Of a DNA stretch of 64,000 bases, positions 38,469-48,399 are shown one piece after another (the stretch's first letter is position 1; each line of letters opens with the position of its first letter). The notes under the pieces were generated by a model. The model did not search any database. It was given only the letters and a program-made list of their open reading frames with translations, and was not told the DNA's origin. The stretch is taken from positions 1 through 64,000 of the forward strand of contig DIBV01000003.1 of the NCBI GenBank assembly GCA_002415085.1, read 5' to 3'. The position numbers and the translations under genes were made by a program. The stretch comes from Arsukibacterium sp. UBA5043. Lineage in GTDB: Bacteria; Pseudomonadota; Gammaproteobacteria; Enterobacterales; Alteromonadaceae.

Positions 38469-40046
38469 ATGCGTCATTTTGTGTTACATCTTAGCTTGAG
38501 TGTGCTCCTAACTTTAACTGCCTGTTCCGGTGAAAACACGGTTATCAGCGATGATGCGTTGCCGCAACGTCAGGTTAGCCCTGCCTGGCTATCAGCTCAG
38601 GCCGCCAGCCAGGCGCTGGCTCAGGGTGAGCTTAGCAGTGAGCAACTGGTAAGCCACTATTTGCAACAAATTGACACCCATAATAAAACCGGTCATGAGT
38701 TAGCGGCTATCAGCGATATTAATTCAGATGCGCTTGCCCAGGCGCGAATGCTGGATCAGGAGCGATCTGAGGGAAAGGTGCGCTCAGCATTGCATGGTTT
38801 GCCCGTGGTGTTAAAAGCCAATATTTCAACACTGGACAGTATGCCCACTACAGCAGGGGCCCTGGCATTAAAAGGGCACCTGACCCCGGCAGATGCAGCA
38901 CTGGTCAGTCAGCTACGCGCAGCCGGCGCGATTATTCTGGCAAAAGCTAATTTGTCGGAATGGGCCAATTTTCGTGGTGAAAATTCAGCCAGCGGCTGGT
39001 CTGCGCTTGGTGGCCAGGTCCGCAACCCGCACTTACTTAGCCACAGCCCTTGTGGCTCCAGCTCCGGCTCTGCCGTGGCGGTGGCTGCGGATTTCACCTT
39101 ACTGGCCGTGGGCACCGAAACTGACGGCTCTATTATGTGCCCTTCGGCAATTAATGGCATTGTCGGTATAAAACCAACCCGCAGTGCAGTGTCCGGCGAG
39201 GGTATTATACCTATTGCCGCGGCACAGGACATTGCCGGGCCGATGGCCAGAACCGTTTTTGGCGCAGCACTGTTGCTGGATCAGATGCTAAGTTCCGAAG
39301 CAAAAAGCCGCTTCAACAGTCCGTTGCACGAGACCGCTTTAAAGAATACCTCGGCAAAAAAAGTGTTGCTGGTTCGCGCGTACGACGATCAGGATAAGGC
39401 ACTGAAGCCAATGCTGGATAAGCTGACCGCAGAGCTTAAAAATGCAGGAATAGAAGTGATTAGTGCTACTAAGTGGCAACTGCCACCGGAATTGTACCGA
39501 GCGGAGTTAGAAGTACTGGTTTATGAATTTAAACGTGATTTAGAAGCATGGCTACAGGCATATCAGGCACCAGCAGAGCGGGACACTATTGCTGAAATAG
39601 TGGCATTCAACCGCCAGCAAGGCGAGAAGGCATTGGCTTTTTTTGGTCAGGAGTATTTAGAACAAGCCGACGCCATTGATCTGGATGCCGATAAAGCCAG
39701 CTATCAGCAAGCATTGACTGAAAGTCGTAAACTGGCTGAGGAAGCGTTAGATCAGTATTTGCGAGCACAAGGTTTTGATGCCATTATTTTGCCTTCATAT
39801 GGTCCGGCCTGGCCGATTGATCATGTTAAGGGCGATGCCTTTAACTTTGGCACGTCAACGGCGGCGGCCGTAGCAGGCTATCCGTCGGTGACAATTCCGG
39901 CTGGCTTCAGCGGCATCCTGCCTTTAGGTATCAGTCTGGTTGGTTTACCCTGGTCAGAGCCTGAGTTATTAGCGCTGGCCAGCATGCTGGAACAGCAACT
40001 GGCAGCCTATCAGCAGCCGGGCTTCGTTCAGCAATTGCCAAACTGA
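38469..40046 (+). CDS. Amidase-signature lipoprotein
   Basis: The 525-residue enzyme has a lipoprotein signal (LLTLTACSG) and then an amidase-signature domain. The Ser-cisSer-Lys triad is visible as VVLKANIS, GSSSGSAVAVA and GTETDGSI, followed by GIVGIKPTRSAVSG. The substrate is unknown; relatives act on amino-acid amides or small aryl amides. I chose ATG at 38469 with AAGGA upstream, which gives the clean lipobox. It is divergent from the merR-permease unit and single. Confidence 0.9.
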   Translation: MRHFVLHLSLSVLLTLTACSGENTVISDDALPQRQVSPAWLSAQAASQALAQGELSSEQLVSHYLQQIDTHNKTGHELAAISDINSDALAQARMLDQERSEGKVRSALHGLPVVLKANISTLDSMPTTAGALALKGHLTPADAALVSQLRAAGAIILAKANLSEWANFRGENSASGWSALGGQVRNPHLLSHSPCGSSSGSAVAVAADFTLLAVGTETDGSIMCPSAINGIVGIKPTRSAVSGEGIIPIAAAQDIAGPMARTVFGAALLLDQMLSSEAKSRFNSPLHETALKNTSAKKVLLVRAYDDQDKALKPMLDKLTAELKNAGIEVISATKWQLPPELYRAELEVLVYEFKRDLEAWLQAYQAPAERDTIAEIVAFNRQQGEKALAFFGQEYLEQADAIDLDADKASYQQALTESRKLAEEALDQYLRAQGFDAIILPSYGPAWPIDHVKGDAFNFGTSTAAAVAGYPSVTIPAGFSGILPLGISLVGLPWSEPELLALASMLEQQLAAYQQPGFVQQLPN

Positions 40047-40054
40047 ACCAGCTT

Positions 40055-40105
40055 GGCAATTTTGACTTATTAGCCGCTAAGGCGTACTCTTAGCGGCAAA
40101 TTGCC
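40055..40105. terminator. Nested hairpin after the amidase gene
   Basis: GCCGCTAAG (40073-40081) and CTTAGCGGC (40089-40097) form a perfect 9-base stem. A second pair of arms outside it, GGCAATTT (40055-40062) and AAATTGCC (40098-40105), is also perfect. The bulge on one side makes a two-tier hairpin. It has no long T run and lies nine bases past the amidase stop. Confidence 0.55.
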
Positions 40106-40182
40106 TCTGGCATTTTTAAGCTAAACTCACTGACTAATACGGCAGCTAATCCAAACATTATGTTAAGCAACTTATGTAACTT

Positions 40183-40608
40183 ATGTTAAGTACTTTAGTA
40201 CAACAGCAAAAGCACTGGACTATCCCGTTGATGGTCAGCTTAGCGCTGTCCTGGTGTTTGCTGCTATGTAATGGTCTGGTTAATCAGGCTTATGCTGTCG
40301 CTGACTCCCCGCAACATGCAGCCGTTGCGACAACAACGCCGCCTTGTCATGGTGTTACCAGCTTAAATGATGCCCCAGAAAACAGCTCACCGCCCCTTAG
40401 CAGCACCCACGATAATTGTTCCGGCTGCGATAGCCAGGCAACCCAGCTCGATCCATTGTCGCTGCCGGCAGTGGTATTATCAGTAAGCTGGCTGCAGGTT
40501 ACTGAGCTGTGGCCCGGCACTGTCCATGCTGTGGACAACTTTGCCCTGGCGCCCCCGCCCCGACCCTCTGTTCCGCTGTATTTACGTAAAAATCTGCTGC
40601 TGATTTGA
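40183..40608 (+). CDS. Small Cys/His-containing exported protein, DUF2946-like
   Basis: The 141-residue protein has a hydrophobic leader (about residues 14-36). An exported part with PPCHGV and HDNCSGC follows, possible metal ligands, and a Pro-rich tail (APPPRPSVPLYLRK). This layout is typical of the small DUF2946-type proteins that precede copper or heavy-metal efflux operons. It lies 55 bases before the cusB-like gene and is probably in its operon. A metal-related periplasmic role is inferred from position. Confidence 0.65.
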   Translation: MLSTLVQQQKHWTIPLMVSLALSWCLLLCNGLVNQAYAVADSPQHAAVATTTPPCHGVTSLNDAPENSSPPLSSTHDNCSGCDSQATQLDPLSLPAVVLSVSWLQVTELWPGTVHAVDNFALAPPPRPSVPLYLRKNLLLI

Positions 40609-40663
40609 TACCGGCCGTGTTACCTACGGTTATTTTCGGTATGTCTAAAGCAGAGGTTTTACT

Positions 40664-42574
40664 ATGTTTATCCCGGTTAAAAGCAGCTTGCTGGCCAGTG
40701 TGCCAGTGTTACTTTTCGTTAGCAGTGCGGTGCTGGCCGAGCCTGCTCAGCAGCATCAGCATGATCATGCCCAACATGACCACGCCCAACATGAAAAAGC
40801 CCTGCAAAGCCCGCAGTCAGGTCAAAGCCCGCAGGCAAGTCAAAGCACGCTGCGGCAGCTGATAACGGGTGATAAACCCGCCACTGTCTATACCTGCTCA
40901 ATGCACCCGCATGTCCGCTCCACTGATCCGGATGATCGCTGCCCGATTTGCGGTATGGCGCTTATTCCGGTAATCACAGATGAAGTTCCGGTAACAACTG
41001 ATGAAGCAAAAAATCACTCTGACCCTTTTTTTAATGCAGCAGGTGCAGTGCAGCTAAGCCCGCGGGCTCAGGCATTGTTGCAGCCTGAGTTAACACCGGT
41101 GCGGCGACAGCAAGCGGAGCATAGTGTGGCGCTGGTAGGCAAGCTGGCTGCCGATCAGAGCCGGCTTAAAACCATCAGTGCCTGGACTTCCGGCCGGATC
41201 GACAAGTTTTATCTGGATAGCAGCGGGGTCGATGTCACGGCCGGCCAGCCAATGGTGGAGATTTTCAATCCGGACCTTATTGTTATTCAGCAGGAACTGG
41301 TGCAGGCCAAGCAGCTTGGCACAGCTAAGGGCACCAGCCTTAGCGCCGATACTACGCTGGCAGCGGCACGCAGGCGCTTGCGTTTGCTGGGGGTGCCAGC
41401 TACTCAGATTGACACTATTTTCCAAAGCGAAACATTACAAGATACGGTAACGATTAGTGCCCCGGTATCGGGCCGGGTACTGGATAAAATGGTCAATGAA
41501 GGTGCCTATGTCAGTGCCGGCCAGCCATTATTCAGCGTGCTGGCGCTGGATAAGCTCTGGCTGGAACTGGAAGCCTTTGAGCATCAGCTTGGCGCCATTT
41601 CGCCGGGCCAGACTATCAGCGTAGAACTGCTGGCCCTGCCGGGAGAAACATTCAGCAGCACAGTATTGCTGCTGGAACCCCAGGTTGCCAGCAACCAGCG
41701 CACCGTAACCGTCCGGGCCGTGCTGGATAACCCGGATGGCCGGTTGTTACCCGGTATGCTGGCCAGGGGCAGACTGCTGGACAGTCAGGATAATGTGTTG
41801 CTTATACCGGCATCAGCGGTACTGCATACCGGCAAGCGATCCTTGGTATATGTGCAGCAGGCCGGCCAGCCGGCTAGCTATGTTGGCCGCGAAGTGGTGC
41901 TGGGCCGGCGCTTTGCTGATCAGTATCAGGTGTTGGAAGGGCTGAGCGAAGGCGAGCTGGTCGTTAGTAAAGGCGCATTTCGCCTAGACAGCGAGCTGCA
42001 AATCCGCGGTCTGCCCAGTATGCTCTCTGCCGACGGTCAAAGCGGCAATCCTCATGCTGGGCATGGTCATCAGCAAATGACCAGCCAGACAGCAGTAGTG
42101 GCGCCGGTCGTGCTGGCGCAGCAAGCCAGTTTTAGTCTGACGGCCGCTCAACAAAACGCCATTCTGGAACCCTATCAGCAGTTATATCTGGCGTTAACAG
42201 AAGACGATCTGAGCAGCTGGCAGCAGGCTACTGCTGTCTTTGAGCAAGCGATTGCCACAATTAACTGGCCAGCAGCTTTGCAGCAGCAAGTAGCGCAGTT
42301 ACTGACGAGCGCCGGCCACAGCGAGCATTTCAGTGATCTTGAGCAGGCCCGCGAGCAATACTATTTGCAAACGCAGGCCCTGTTAACCCTGGCAGAGCAG
42401 GGCATACTGGCTGCCGGCTGGTACCGGGCATATTGCCCGATGGCACGCGGCGGTGAGGGAGCCAGCTGGTTGCAGCAGCAATCCGCCATTTTAAACCCGT
42501 ATTTTGGCCCTCAGATGCAAGGCTGTGGCGACATTGAGCAGCAGTACAGCGATGGAGGCCGTCATGTCCACTGA
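40664..42574 (+). CDS. cusB: Heavy-metal efflux RND periplasmic adaptor (CusB-like)
   Basis: The 636-residue membrane-fusion protein links the inner-membrane pump to an outer-membrane channel. After a signal peptide and a His-rich stretch (residues 24-45) comes a heavy-metal-binding domain (YTCSMHPHVRS...CPICGMAL). Lipoyl/barrel-sandwich and beta-barrel domains follow. The C-terminal 140 residues match DUF3347 (ending near YCPMARGGEGASW and NPYFG). AGAGG precedes the ATG. It overlaps cusA by 11 bases. Copper or silver is the likely substrate, but other divalent metals are possible. Confidence 0.9.
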   Translation: MFIPVKSSLLASVPVLLFVSSAVLAEPAQQHQHDHAQHDHAQHEKALQSPQSGQSPQASQSTLRQLITGDKPATVYTCSMHPHVRSTDPDDRCPICGMALIPVITDEVPVTTDEAKNHSDPFFNAAGAVQLSPRAQALLQPELTPVRRQQAEHSVALVGKLAADQSRLKTISAWTSGRIDKFYLDSSGVDVTAGQPMVEIFNPDLIVIQQELVQAKQLGTAKGTSLSADTTLAAARRRLRLLGVPATQIDTIFQSETLQDTVTISAPVSGRVLDKMVNEGAYVSAGQPLFSVLALDKLWLELEAFEHQLGAISPGQTISVELLALPGETFSSTVLLLEPQVASNQRTVTVRAVLDNPDGRLLPGMLARGRLLDSQDNVLLIPASAVLHTGKRSLVYVQQAGQPASYVGREVVLGRRFADQYQVLEGLSEGELVVSKGAFRLDSELQIRGLPSMLSADGQSGNPHAGHGHQQMTSQTAVVAPVVLAQQASFSLTAAQQNAILEPYQQLYLALTEDDLSSWQQATAVFEQAIATINWPAALQQQVAQLLTSAGHSEHFSDLEQAREQYYLQTQALLTLAEQGILAAGWYRAYCPMARGGEGASWLQQQSAILNPYFGPQMQGCGDIEQQYSDGGRHVH

Positions 42575-45500
42575 ATCTGCAAGACAACAAACAACGTTAT
42601 TCTCACAGCTGATTAGTGCCTGTCTGCGCCAGAAACTGCTGGTGCTACTGATCAGTGCTTTACTGGTCGTGGTTGGCGTTGGCTACGCGCCTTTTGGCTG
42701 GCAGACCGGCATACCGCTTAAACCGGTGGCGGTGGATGCCATTCCAAACCTGGGTGAAAATCAGCAAATTGTGTTTACCGAGTGGCCGGGGCGCTCACCC
42801 CAGGATGTCGAAGATCAGCTCAGTTACCCGCTCAGTGTCGCCCTGATGGGCGTAGCCGGGGTTAAGGATGTCCGCACCCTGTCGATGTTTGGTTTTTCCA
42901 GCATTGCCGTTATTTTTGATGACAGTGTGGAGTTTTACTGGTCACGCAGCCGCCTGCTGGAGAAACTGGCCAGTCTGCCGGCTGATACATTGCCGGCCGG
43001 GGTGCAACCCAGCCTGGGGCCCGATGCGACGGCATTAGGCCAGGTGTTCTGGTATACCTTGGAAGGCCGTGATCCATCAGGTAACACCACCTCAGGCTGG
43101 GATCTGGACGAGCTGCGCAGCATTCAGGACTGGTATTTACGCAGCGGTTTACTGGCTGCGGAAGGGATCAGTGAAGTCGCATCGATTGGTGGCTATCAGC
43201 GCGAGTATCAGATAGAGGTTGATCCGGACTTACTGCGGATTTATCAGGTTAGCCTGGCCGATGTCACTAATGCTGTGATGGCGGCAAATCTGGATGTCAG
43301 CGCCGGCAGCCGCGAGCTTAATGGTGTCGAGTACCTGCTGCGTGGTGTTGGTTTAGTCAAAAACCTTAGCGATATTGAACAGGCGGTGGTGCGTTTAGCA
43401 CCAGATAATACCCCGATAACGGTAGCTGATGTGGCAAAAGTCAGTACCGGTCCGGCGCAGCGTCGCGGTGCGCTGGATGTGGCTGGAGCAGAAGCAGTGG
43501 GTGGTGTGGTAACGGTGCGCCAGGGTTATAATCCGCGCCAGGCTATTGATAATATTTATGCTAAGCTCAACCAGGTTAGCCGCGGTTTGCCTGTCAAAGC
43601 GGTTATTGACTGGCAACACAACAGCGCATCACAAGTAGCAGACTTTGCAAAGGCCAATGGCTTACCCGCCTGGGGCAGCGAAAACGGCCAATGGACTACC
43701 TTTTTACAACAACAACCGGCTGATAGCTGGCCACAGTGGCTGACCTTAAGTCAGCTGACCGTGGTGCCGTTTTATGATCGCTCTGAGCTGATTAACGAAA
43801 CCCTGGGTACGCTTGAGCAGGCACTGAGCCTGCAAATTCTGATTACCATCATCGTGGTGCTGGTGCTGTTATGGCACCTGCGGGCAGTATTTGCCGTCAG
43901 TATTATGTTGCCATTAGCGGTGCTGCTGAGCTTTATCGGCATGAAACTGTTTGCGGTAGAAGCCAATATCGTGGCACTGGCGGGTATTGCCATCGCTATC
44001 GGTACCATTGTTGATATGGCAATCATTGTCAGTGAGAACCTGATCCGGCAGCGGCAGCTGCAACCTGCTCTTAGCGCTTATGCTGCAGTGCAGCGGGCGA
44101 TGCAGGAGGTAGGGCCGGCAATCGTAACGGCAATCAGCACCACTATCGTCAGCTTTTTACCGGTATTCAGTATGACAGGGGCCGAAGGTAAGCTGTTTGG
44201 TCCGCTGGCGTACAGTAAAACCCTGGTATTACTGGCGGCAGCCTCGCTGGCGTTAACATTATTACCGGTAATGCTGTTTTTGCTGTTCTCACCGCGGCTG
44301 CAGCGGCTTAAGAACACCTTGCAGGGGCTAACTGGCCGCTGGCCCCGCTTAACCTTGCCGGACAATCTCAATAACCGGCTGCGGGCATTACTGTTATTAG
44401 TGTTGTTACTAACAGTCACCGGCTTGCTGGCTTATTTCTGGCAGCCGCTGGGTCCGGCTGCAGGCTTGCTGAGCAATATTCTGCTGGTTGCTACCCTGCT
44501 TGGCACAGTACTCGTGTGTTTCTGGCTGTTTTTAGTCTGCTATCTGCCGTTACTGCGACTGATTCTAAAGGTGAAGCTGCTGTTTATGCTGCTGCCGCTG
44601 TTGCTGGTATTGCACGGGCTTAGTATCTGGTTGGGTGCTGAGCGGGTATTGCCCTGGGTAGAGGCCGACAGCGCGACAGCCCAGCGTTACCCCGGCATGG
44701 GGCGGGAGTTTATGCCGGCTCTGGATGAAGGGGCGTTTTTATTAATGCCCAGCCTGATGCCGCATGCCTCCATAGCCGAAGCCCTGGCTGTGCTGCAACA
44801 GCAGGACAGGGCTATTGCTGCTATTCCTGAAGTGCGCTCGGTAGTCGGTAAAGTTGGCAGGGCCGACACCGCACTTGACCCGGCACCGCTTGGGATGATT
44901 GAAACCCTTATTCAGTACCATAGTGAGTATAAAACTGACACCGCCGGTAACCGGCAGTATTTTCGCTATGACAGTGCCGACGAGCAATTTGTCAGAGACA
45001 GTAGCGGCGAGCTTATCGCTGATGCCGAAGGCCGGCCATACCGGCAATGGCGGAATCATATTAACAGCCCGGACGATATCTGGCAGGAGATTATTCAGGC
45101 CGCACAGTTGCCCGGGGTTACGTCAGCGCCAAAATTACAACCGATCGAAACCCGTCAGCTGATGCTGCAAACCGGAATGCGCGCAGCAATGGGCATCAAA
45201 CTGGCGGCACCTGACCTGGCTACCTTGGGGCAAACTGCATTACAACTTGAGCAGATACTGCGACAGGCGCCTGCTGTATTGGCAACAACAGTTAATGCCG
45301 AGCGGGTTGTCGGCCAGCCTTATCTGGAAATTCATCCGGACCGGGCTGAAATCGCCAGACATGGCCTGAGTATGCAGCAGGTGCAACAGGCCATTGCCAC
45401 CGCGATTGGCGGCATGGATGCCGGCCGGATCATTGATGGCCGTGAACGTTATCCCATCCGGGTGCGTTATCTGCGCGAGCAGCGCGATACTCTGGAGCAG

Positions 45501-46358
45501 CTGGCTGACGTATTAGTCGACACCCCGGCTGGTTATCCGCTGCCGTTAACCCAGCTAGCGGAAATCCGCTATCAGCGCGGGCCGCAGATGATCCGCTCGG
45601 AAAATACCTTTTTAACCGCCTATGTCACTTTTGGCGGTAAGCCGGGCATGGCTGAAGTTGAGGTGGTGGATGCTGTTGCGGCTTATCTGGATCAACAGCG
45701 TAGCAGTGGTGCCTGGCAGTTGCCTGCCGGGGTCAGTTACAGCTTTGCCGGCAGTTTTGAGCAGCAGCAGCGGGCAGCAACAACCCTGCTGTGGGTGGTG
45801 CCGCTGGCACTTATCATTATTTTTATGTTGCTGTACCTGCAATTTCGGCGGGTTAGTACCACAATGATGATCTTCAGCAGTATTGCTGTCGCCTGGGCCG
45901 GCGGCTTTATTATGCTCGACTGGTTTGGGCAGAGCGGCTTTTTAAATATCAGCCTGTTTGGTACCAATTTGCGCGAGCTGTTTCAGCTGCAGCCGTATAA
46001 TCTGAGTATTGCCGTCTGGGTAGGGTTTCTGGCGTTATTTGGTATCGCAGTCGATGACGGTATTGTGATGGCCAGTTACTTAAAGCAGGCCTTTACCAAC
46101 AGCAAACCGGGCAGTACAGCAGAGGTGCGGGCGCTGGTGCTTTCAGCCGCAGCAAAGCGGATCCGGCCCTGTCTGATGACCTCGGCCACCACTATTCTGG
46201 CATTAATGCCGGTGTTAAGTGCCACCGGCCGCGGTGCTGATTTAATGATCCCTATGGCCATCCCGACCTTTGGCGGGATGGTATTTGTACTGCTAAGCGT
46301 ATTTATGGTGCCGGTGTTGTATTGTGCGGTGGAGGAAAGGAAATTGCGGAGTAAGTAA
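42564..46358 (+). CDS. cusA: Heavy-metal efflux RND pump (CusA-like)
   Basis: The 1264-residue inner-membrane pump belongs to the HME class of RND transporters. It is some 200 residues longer than E. coli CusA, with inserts in the first periplasmic part, the central cytoplasmic/membrane stretch and the second porter domain. Counterparts of the three substrate methionines of CusA are present in LLMPSLMP, APLGMIETL and LMLQTGM. The ATG at 42564 follows GGAGG and lies within the cusB end. No cusC-type channel gene adjoins; the tolC gene at 21960 is the only candidate here. Confidence 0.92.
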   Translation: MSTESARQQTTLFSQLISACLRQKLLVLLISALLVVVGVGYAPFGWQTGIPLKPVAVDAIPNLGENQQIVFTEWPGRSPQDVEDQLSYPLSVALMGVAGVKDVRTLSMFGFSSIAVIFDDSVEFYWSRSRLLEKLASLPADTLPAGVQPSLGPDATALGQVFWYTLEGRDPSGNTTSGWDLDELRSIQDWYLRSGLLAAEGISEVASIGGYQREYQIEVDPDLLRIYQVSLADVTNAVMAANLDVSAGSRELNGVEYLLRGVGLVKNLSDIEQAVVRLAPDNTPITVADVAKVSTGPAQRRGALDVAGAEAVGGVVTVRQGYNPRQAIDNIYAKLNQVSRGLPVKAVIDWQHNSASQVADFAKANGLPAWGSENGQWTTFLQQQPADSWPQWLTLSQLTVVPFYDRSELINETLGTLEQALSLQILITIIVVLVLLWHLRAVFAVSIMLPLAVLLSFIGMKLFAVEANIVALAGIAIAIGTIVDMAIIVSENLIRQRQLQPALSAYAAVQRAMQEVGPAIVTAISTTIVSFLPVFSMTGAEGKLFGPLAYSKTLVLLAAASLALTLLPVMLFLLFSPRLQRLKNTLQGLTGRWPRLTLPDNLNNRLRALLLLVLLLTVTGLLAYFWQPLGPAAGLLSNILLVATLLGTVLVCFWLFLVCYLPLLRLILKVKLLFMLLPLLLVLHGLSIWLGAERVLPWVEADSATAQRYPGMGREFMPALDEGAFLLMPSLMPHASIAEALAVLQQQDRAIAAIPEVRSVVGKVGRADTALDPAPLGMIETLIQYHSEYKTDTAGNRQYFRYDSADEQFVRDSSGELIADAEGRPYRQWRNHINSPDDIWQEIIQAAQLPGVTSAPKLQPIETRQLMLQTGMRAAMGIKLAAPDLATLGQTALQLEQILRQAPAVLATTVNAERVVGQPYLEIHPDRAEIARHGLSMQQVQQAIATAIGGMDAGRIIDGRERYPIRVRYLREQRDTLEQLADVLVDTPAGYPLPLTQLAEIRYQRGPQMIRSENTFLTAYVTFGGKPGMAEVEVVDAVAAYLDQQRSSGAWQLPAGVSYSFAGSFEQQQRAATTLLWVVPLALIIIFMLLYLQFRRVSTTMMIFSSIAVAWAGGFIMLDWFGQSGFLNISLFGTNLRELFQLQPYNLSIAVWVGFLALFGIAVDDGIVMASYLKQAFTNSKPGSTAEVRALVLSAAAKRIRPCLMTSATTILALMPVLSATGRGADLMIPMAIPTFGGMVFVLLSVFMVPVLYCAVEERKLRSK

Positions 46359-46387
46359 ATGCGATCGACTGAAACTTTAAGGGTAAG

Positions 46388-46691
46388 ACTGGAACCCCGA
46401 TTTGGTTGCCACAGAGTGTCTGAGCCGCAGGCGACAAATTCGTCAGGAACGAATTTGAACAGCTTCAGCTGGCCAAGGGTACTGGGCAGGACAGCCCAGT
46501 ATAGTTGCTGTGGCAAGCCAAATTGGGTGTTGTAGTCGTTCCCAGTGTCGAAAGCGAAAACCGCATCACCCACGCCGACACGCCGTAAACCCTTCCATGG
46601 GGGCTCGTTTCCGCCCGTCCGGGGCTTCAACGGTCAGCTTAGGGTAATCCGGTTCTCGCTAGTTAGGTTTCGTAAACCGGTTTGAAGCCCC
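46388..46691. repeat. Structured intergenic element with nested hairpins
   Basis: Perfect or near-perfect inverted repeats fill this gap. TTTGGTTGCCACAG (46401-46414) pairs with CTGTGGCAAGCCAAA (46508-46522) with one bulged base. Inside it lie hairpins AAATTCGT/ACGAATTT (46436-46456) and TACTGGGC/GCCCAGTA (46480-46501). Further on, GGGGCTTCAA (46621-46630) pairs with TTGAAGCCCC (46682-46691) around CCGGTT/AACCGG. The sequence CACGCCGTAAACCCTTCCAT resembles dispersed intergenic repeats I remember from Alteromonadales genomes. A long open frame on the minus strand here is a by-product. Confidence 0.6.
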
Positions 46692-46711
46692 CTGCCAAAT
46701 AGCTTCAAGTA

Positions 46712-48217
46712 TCAAGCCAGCGCAATAAAGCCAAAAAAGGCTATTATGGCGGCGATTAAGGCATAGGGGAACTGGGTTAAGGCATGGCTCATCAGGTTAC
46801 AACCTGAGCCTTGTGCCGCCAATACTGTCGAGTCACTGTAAAAGCAGGCCTGGCTGCCAAATGAGCTGGCCGAGAGCAGCGCGCCTATTACCAGTGGAAT
46901 ATTAGCATCCACTGCAAAGGCCAGTGGCATAACAATCGGGATCGACACGGCAAAAATACCCCAGCTGGAGCCGGTGGCAAAGGCCAGCAGCGCCATGGCT
47001 AAAAATACCAGGGCGGGCAGCATTTGCGCGCTCATATAGGGCGCCAGGTTTTCGATAATATACAGTGGTAAGCCAAGTTTATCGCAGACATCTTTAAAGA
47101 TAAAAGCGGCAATAACAATACTGATCGCCGGCAGCATTGTTTTAAAGCCATTCATCATAACGTCCATCATTTCTGATAACGACATCAGTCGTTGCACGCC
47201 ATAATACACAAATGAAAATACCAGGGCGGCTATCACGCCTTTTAGAATATCCGGCTCACTTAGTGACTCGCCAAGCAGCATGGTAAAGGCAATAAGTGCC
47301 AGCATCGGCATCACAAAGTTGTGCACTTTACCGTGCTTGTTGCTGGTTTCAAATTCTTCTTCAATACTGCTGACGGCATACTCATCACTGGTATGATACG
47401 GCATTTCATCAACAGCATGATTTTGCATCCGTACCCCTGCCTGGGGGCTGTCGGCTAATTCACATTCAACAGGTGTGCCCTGTTGTGTTGCCAGCTCGGC
47501 TTTTTTCATCGGCCCGATATCCGGCATCAGTTTTAACGTAACCAGCATAACCACAATAATAGCCACAATTGGGTACAGCATATAAGGAATGGCCTCAATA
47601 TAAACGGCGACCCCTTTGCCCTGTTCAGCAACATTATTGTCTTCAAGCAAACCACCAAAGAATACAGCCCAGGTAGAAATAGGCACCAGCACACAAACAG
47701 GCGCTGCAGTGGAGTCGACGATATAAGCCAGTTTTTGTCTGGATACATTGAATTTGTCGGTCACCCGCTTCATTGCTTCGCCAACCGATAATGCGTTCAG
47801 ATAGTCATCAACAAAAATGACGCAGCCCAGCAAAAAAGTCATAAACATCGACGAGCGGGGGCCACTGGCCTTTCTGGCGCCAAAACGGCCAAAGGCAACG
47901 GCACCGCCGGTATGGATCAGCAAACCAATCAGCGCACCAAAGCCGGCACAAACCAGAATTAACCAGCCAATGGTTTCGTCCTGCATCACATTAACGGAGA
48001 TATCTGAAAAGTTAGCTAAGGCATCTAACGGATTGATCAGCAGTAAGCCAACAACAGCCCCAAGGATCAGTGCCAGAATAGGTCGTTTTAACCAGACAGC
48101 AAAGGTCAGCACAACTAATGGCGGTATTAAACTTAGTGCGGAAGGGGAAACAGCGGCCGCTTCGATGGCGGCAGCAACAGGTTCGGCAAGATTTCCTACA
48201 GTGCTATCTGCTGACAT
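46712..48217 (-). CDS. NhaC-family Na+/H+ antiporter
   Basis: The 501-residue protein has about twelve membrane helices and NhaC-family motifs such as GALIGLLIHTGGAVAF, FVDDYLNALSVGEAMK and STAAPVCVLVPISTWAVFFGG. A hydrophilic loop of about 80 residues lies in the middle (around 245-305). The exchanged ions are probably Na+ and H+, but some relatives swap organic acids. It is preceded by a 386-base gap shared with the first PEP-CTERM gene. Confidence 0.88.
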   Translation of the reverse strand: MSADSTVGNLAEPVAAAIEAAAVSPSALSLIPPLVVLTFAVWLKRPILALILGAVVGLLLINPLDALANFSDISVNVMQDETIGWLILVCAGFGALIGLLIHTGGAVAFGRFGARKASGPRSSMFMTFLLGCVIFVDDYLNALSVGEAMKRVTDKFNVSRQKLAYIVDSTAAPVCVLVPISTWAVFFGGLLEDNNVAEQGKGVAVYIEAIPYMLYPIVAIIVVMLVTLKLMPDIGPMKKAELATQQGTPVECELADSPQAGVRMQNHAVDEMPYHTSDEYAVSSIEEEFETSNKHGKVHNFVMPMLALIAFTMLLGESLSEPDILKGVIAALVFSFVYYGVQRLMSLSEMMDVMMNGFKTMLPAISIVIAAFIFKDVCDKLGLPLYIIENLAPYMSAQMLPALVFLAMALLAFATGSSWGIFAVSIPIVMPLAFAVDANIPLVIGALLSASSFGSQACFYSDSTVLAAQGSGCNLMSHALTQFPYALIAAIIAFFGFIALA

Positions 48218-48399
48218 TGTGTATTCTCAAATATAAAGCTCTGTTATCAGAGACCGGTTGATAAACCGCTGCAGCAGATAAGACATCGCAACGGAACGCA
48301 CTTTTATAATATTGAACTCGTTATCATTCGTTTAGACATCATGGTTTCAATTAGCCCAAAACCACGGCGCAATAATATCAAAAAAATATTTTTCCACCA

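Noticed and set aside
46076-46630. A 184-residue open frame on the minus strand over the cusA end and the following gap
   Set aside because: It overlaps cusA in antisense and runs into a palindromic repeat. Composition is not protein-like and there is no ribosome binding site.
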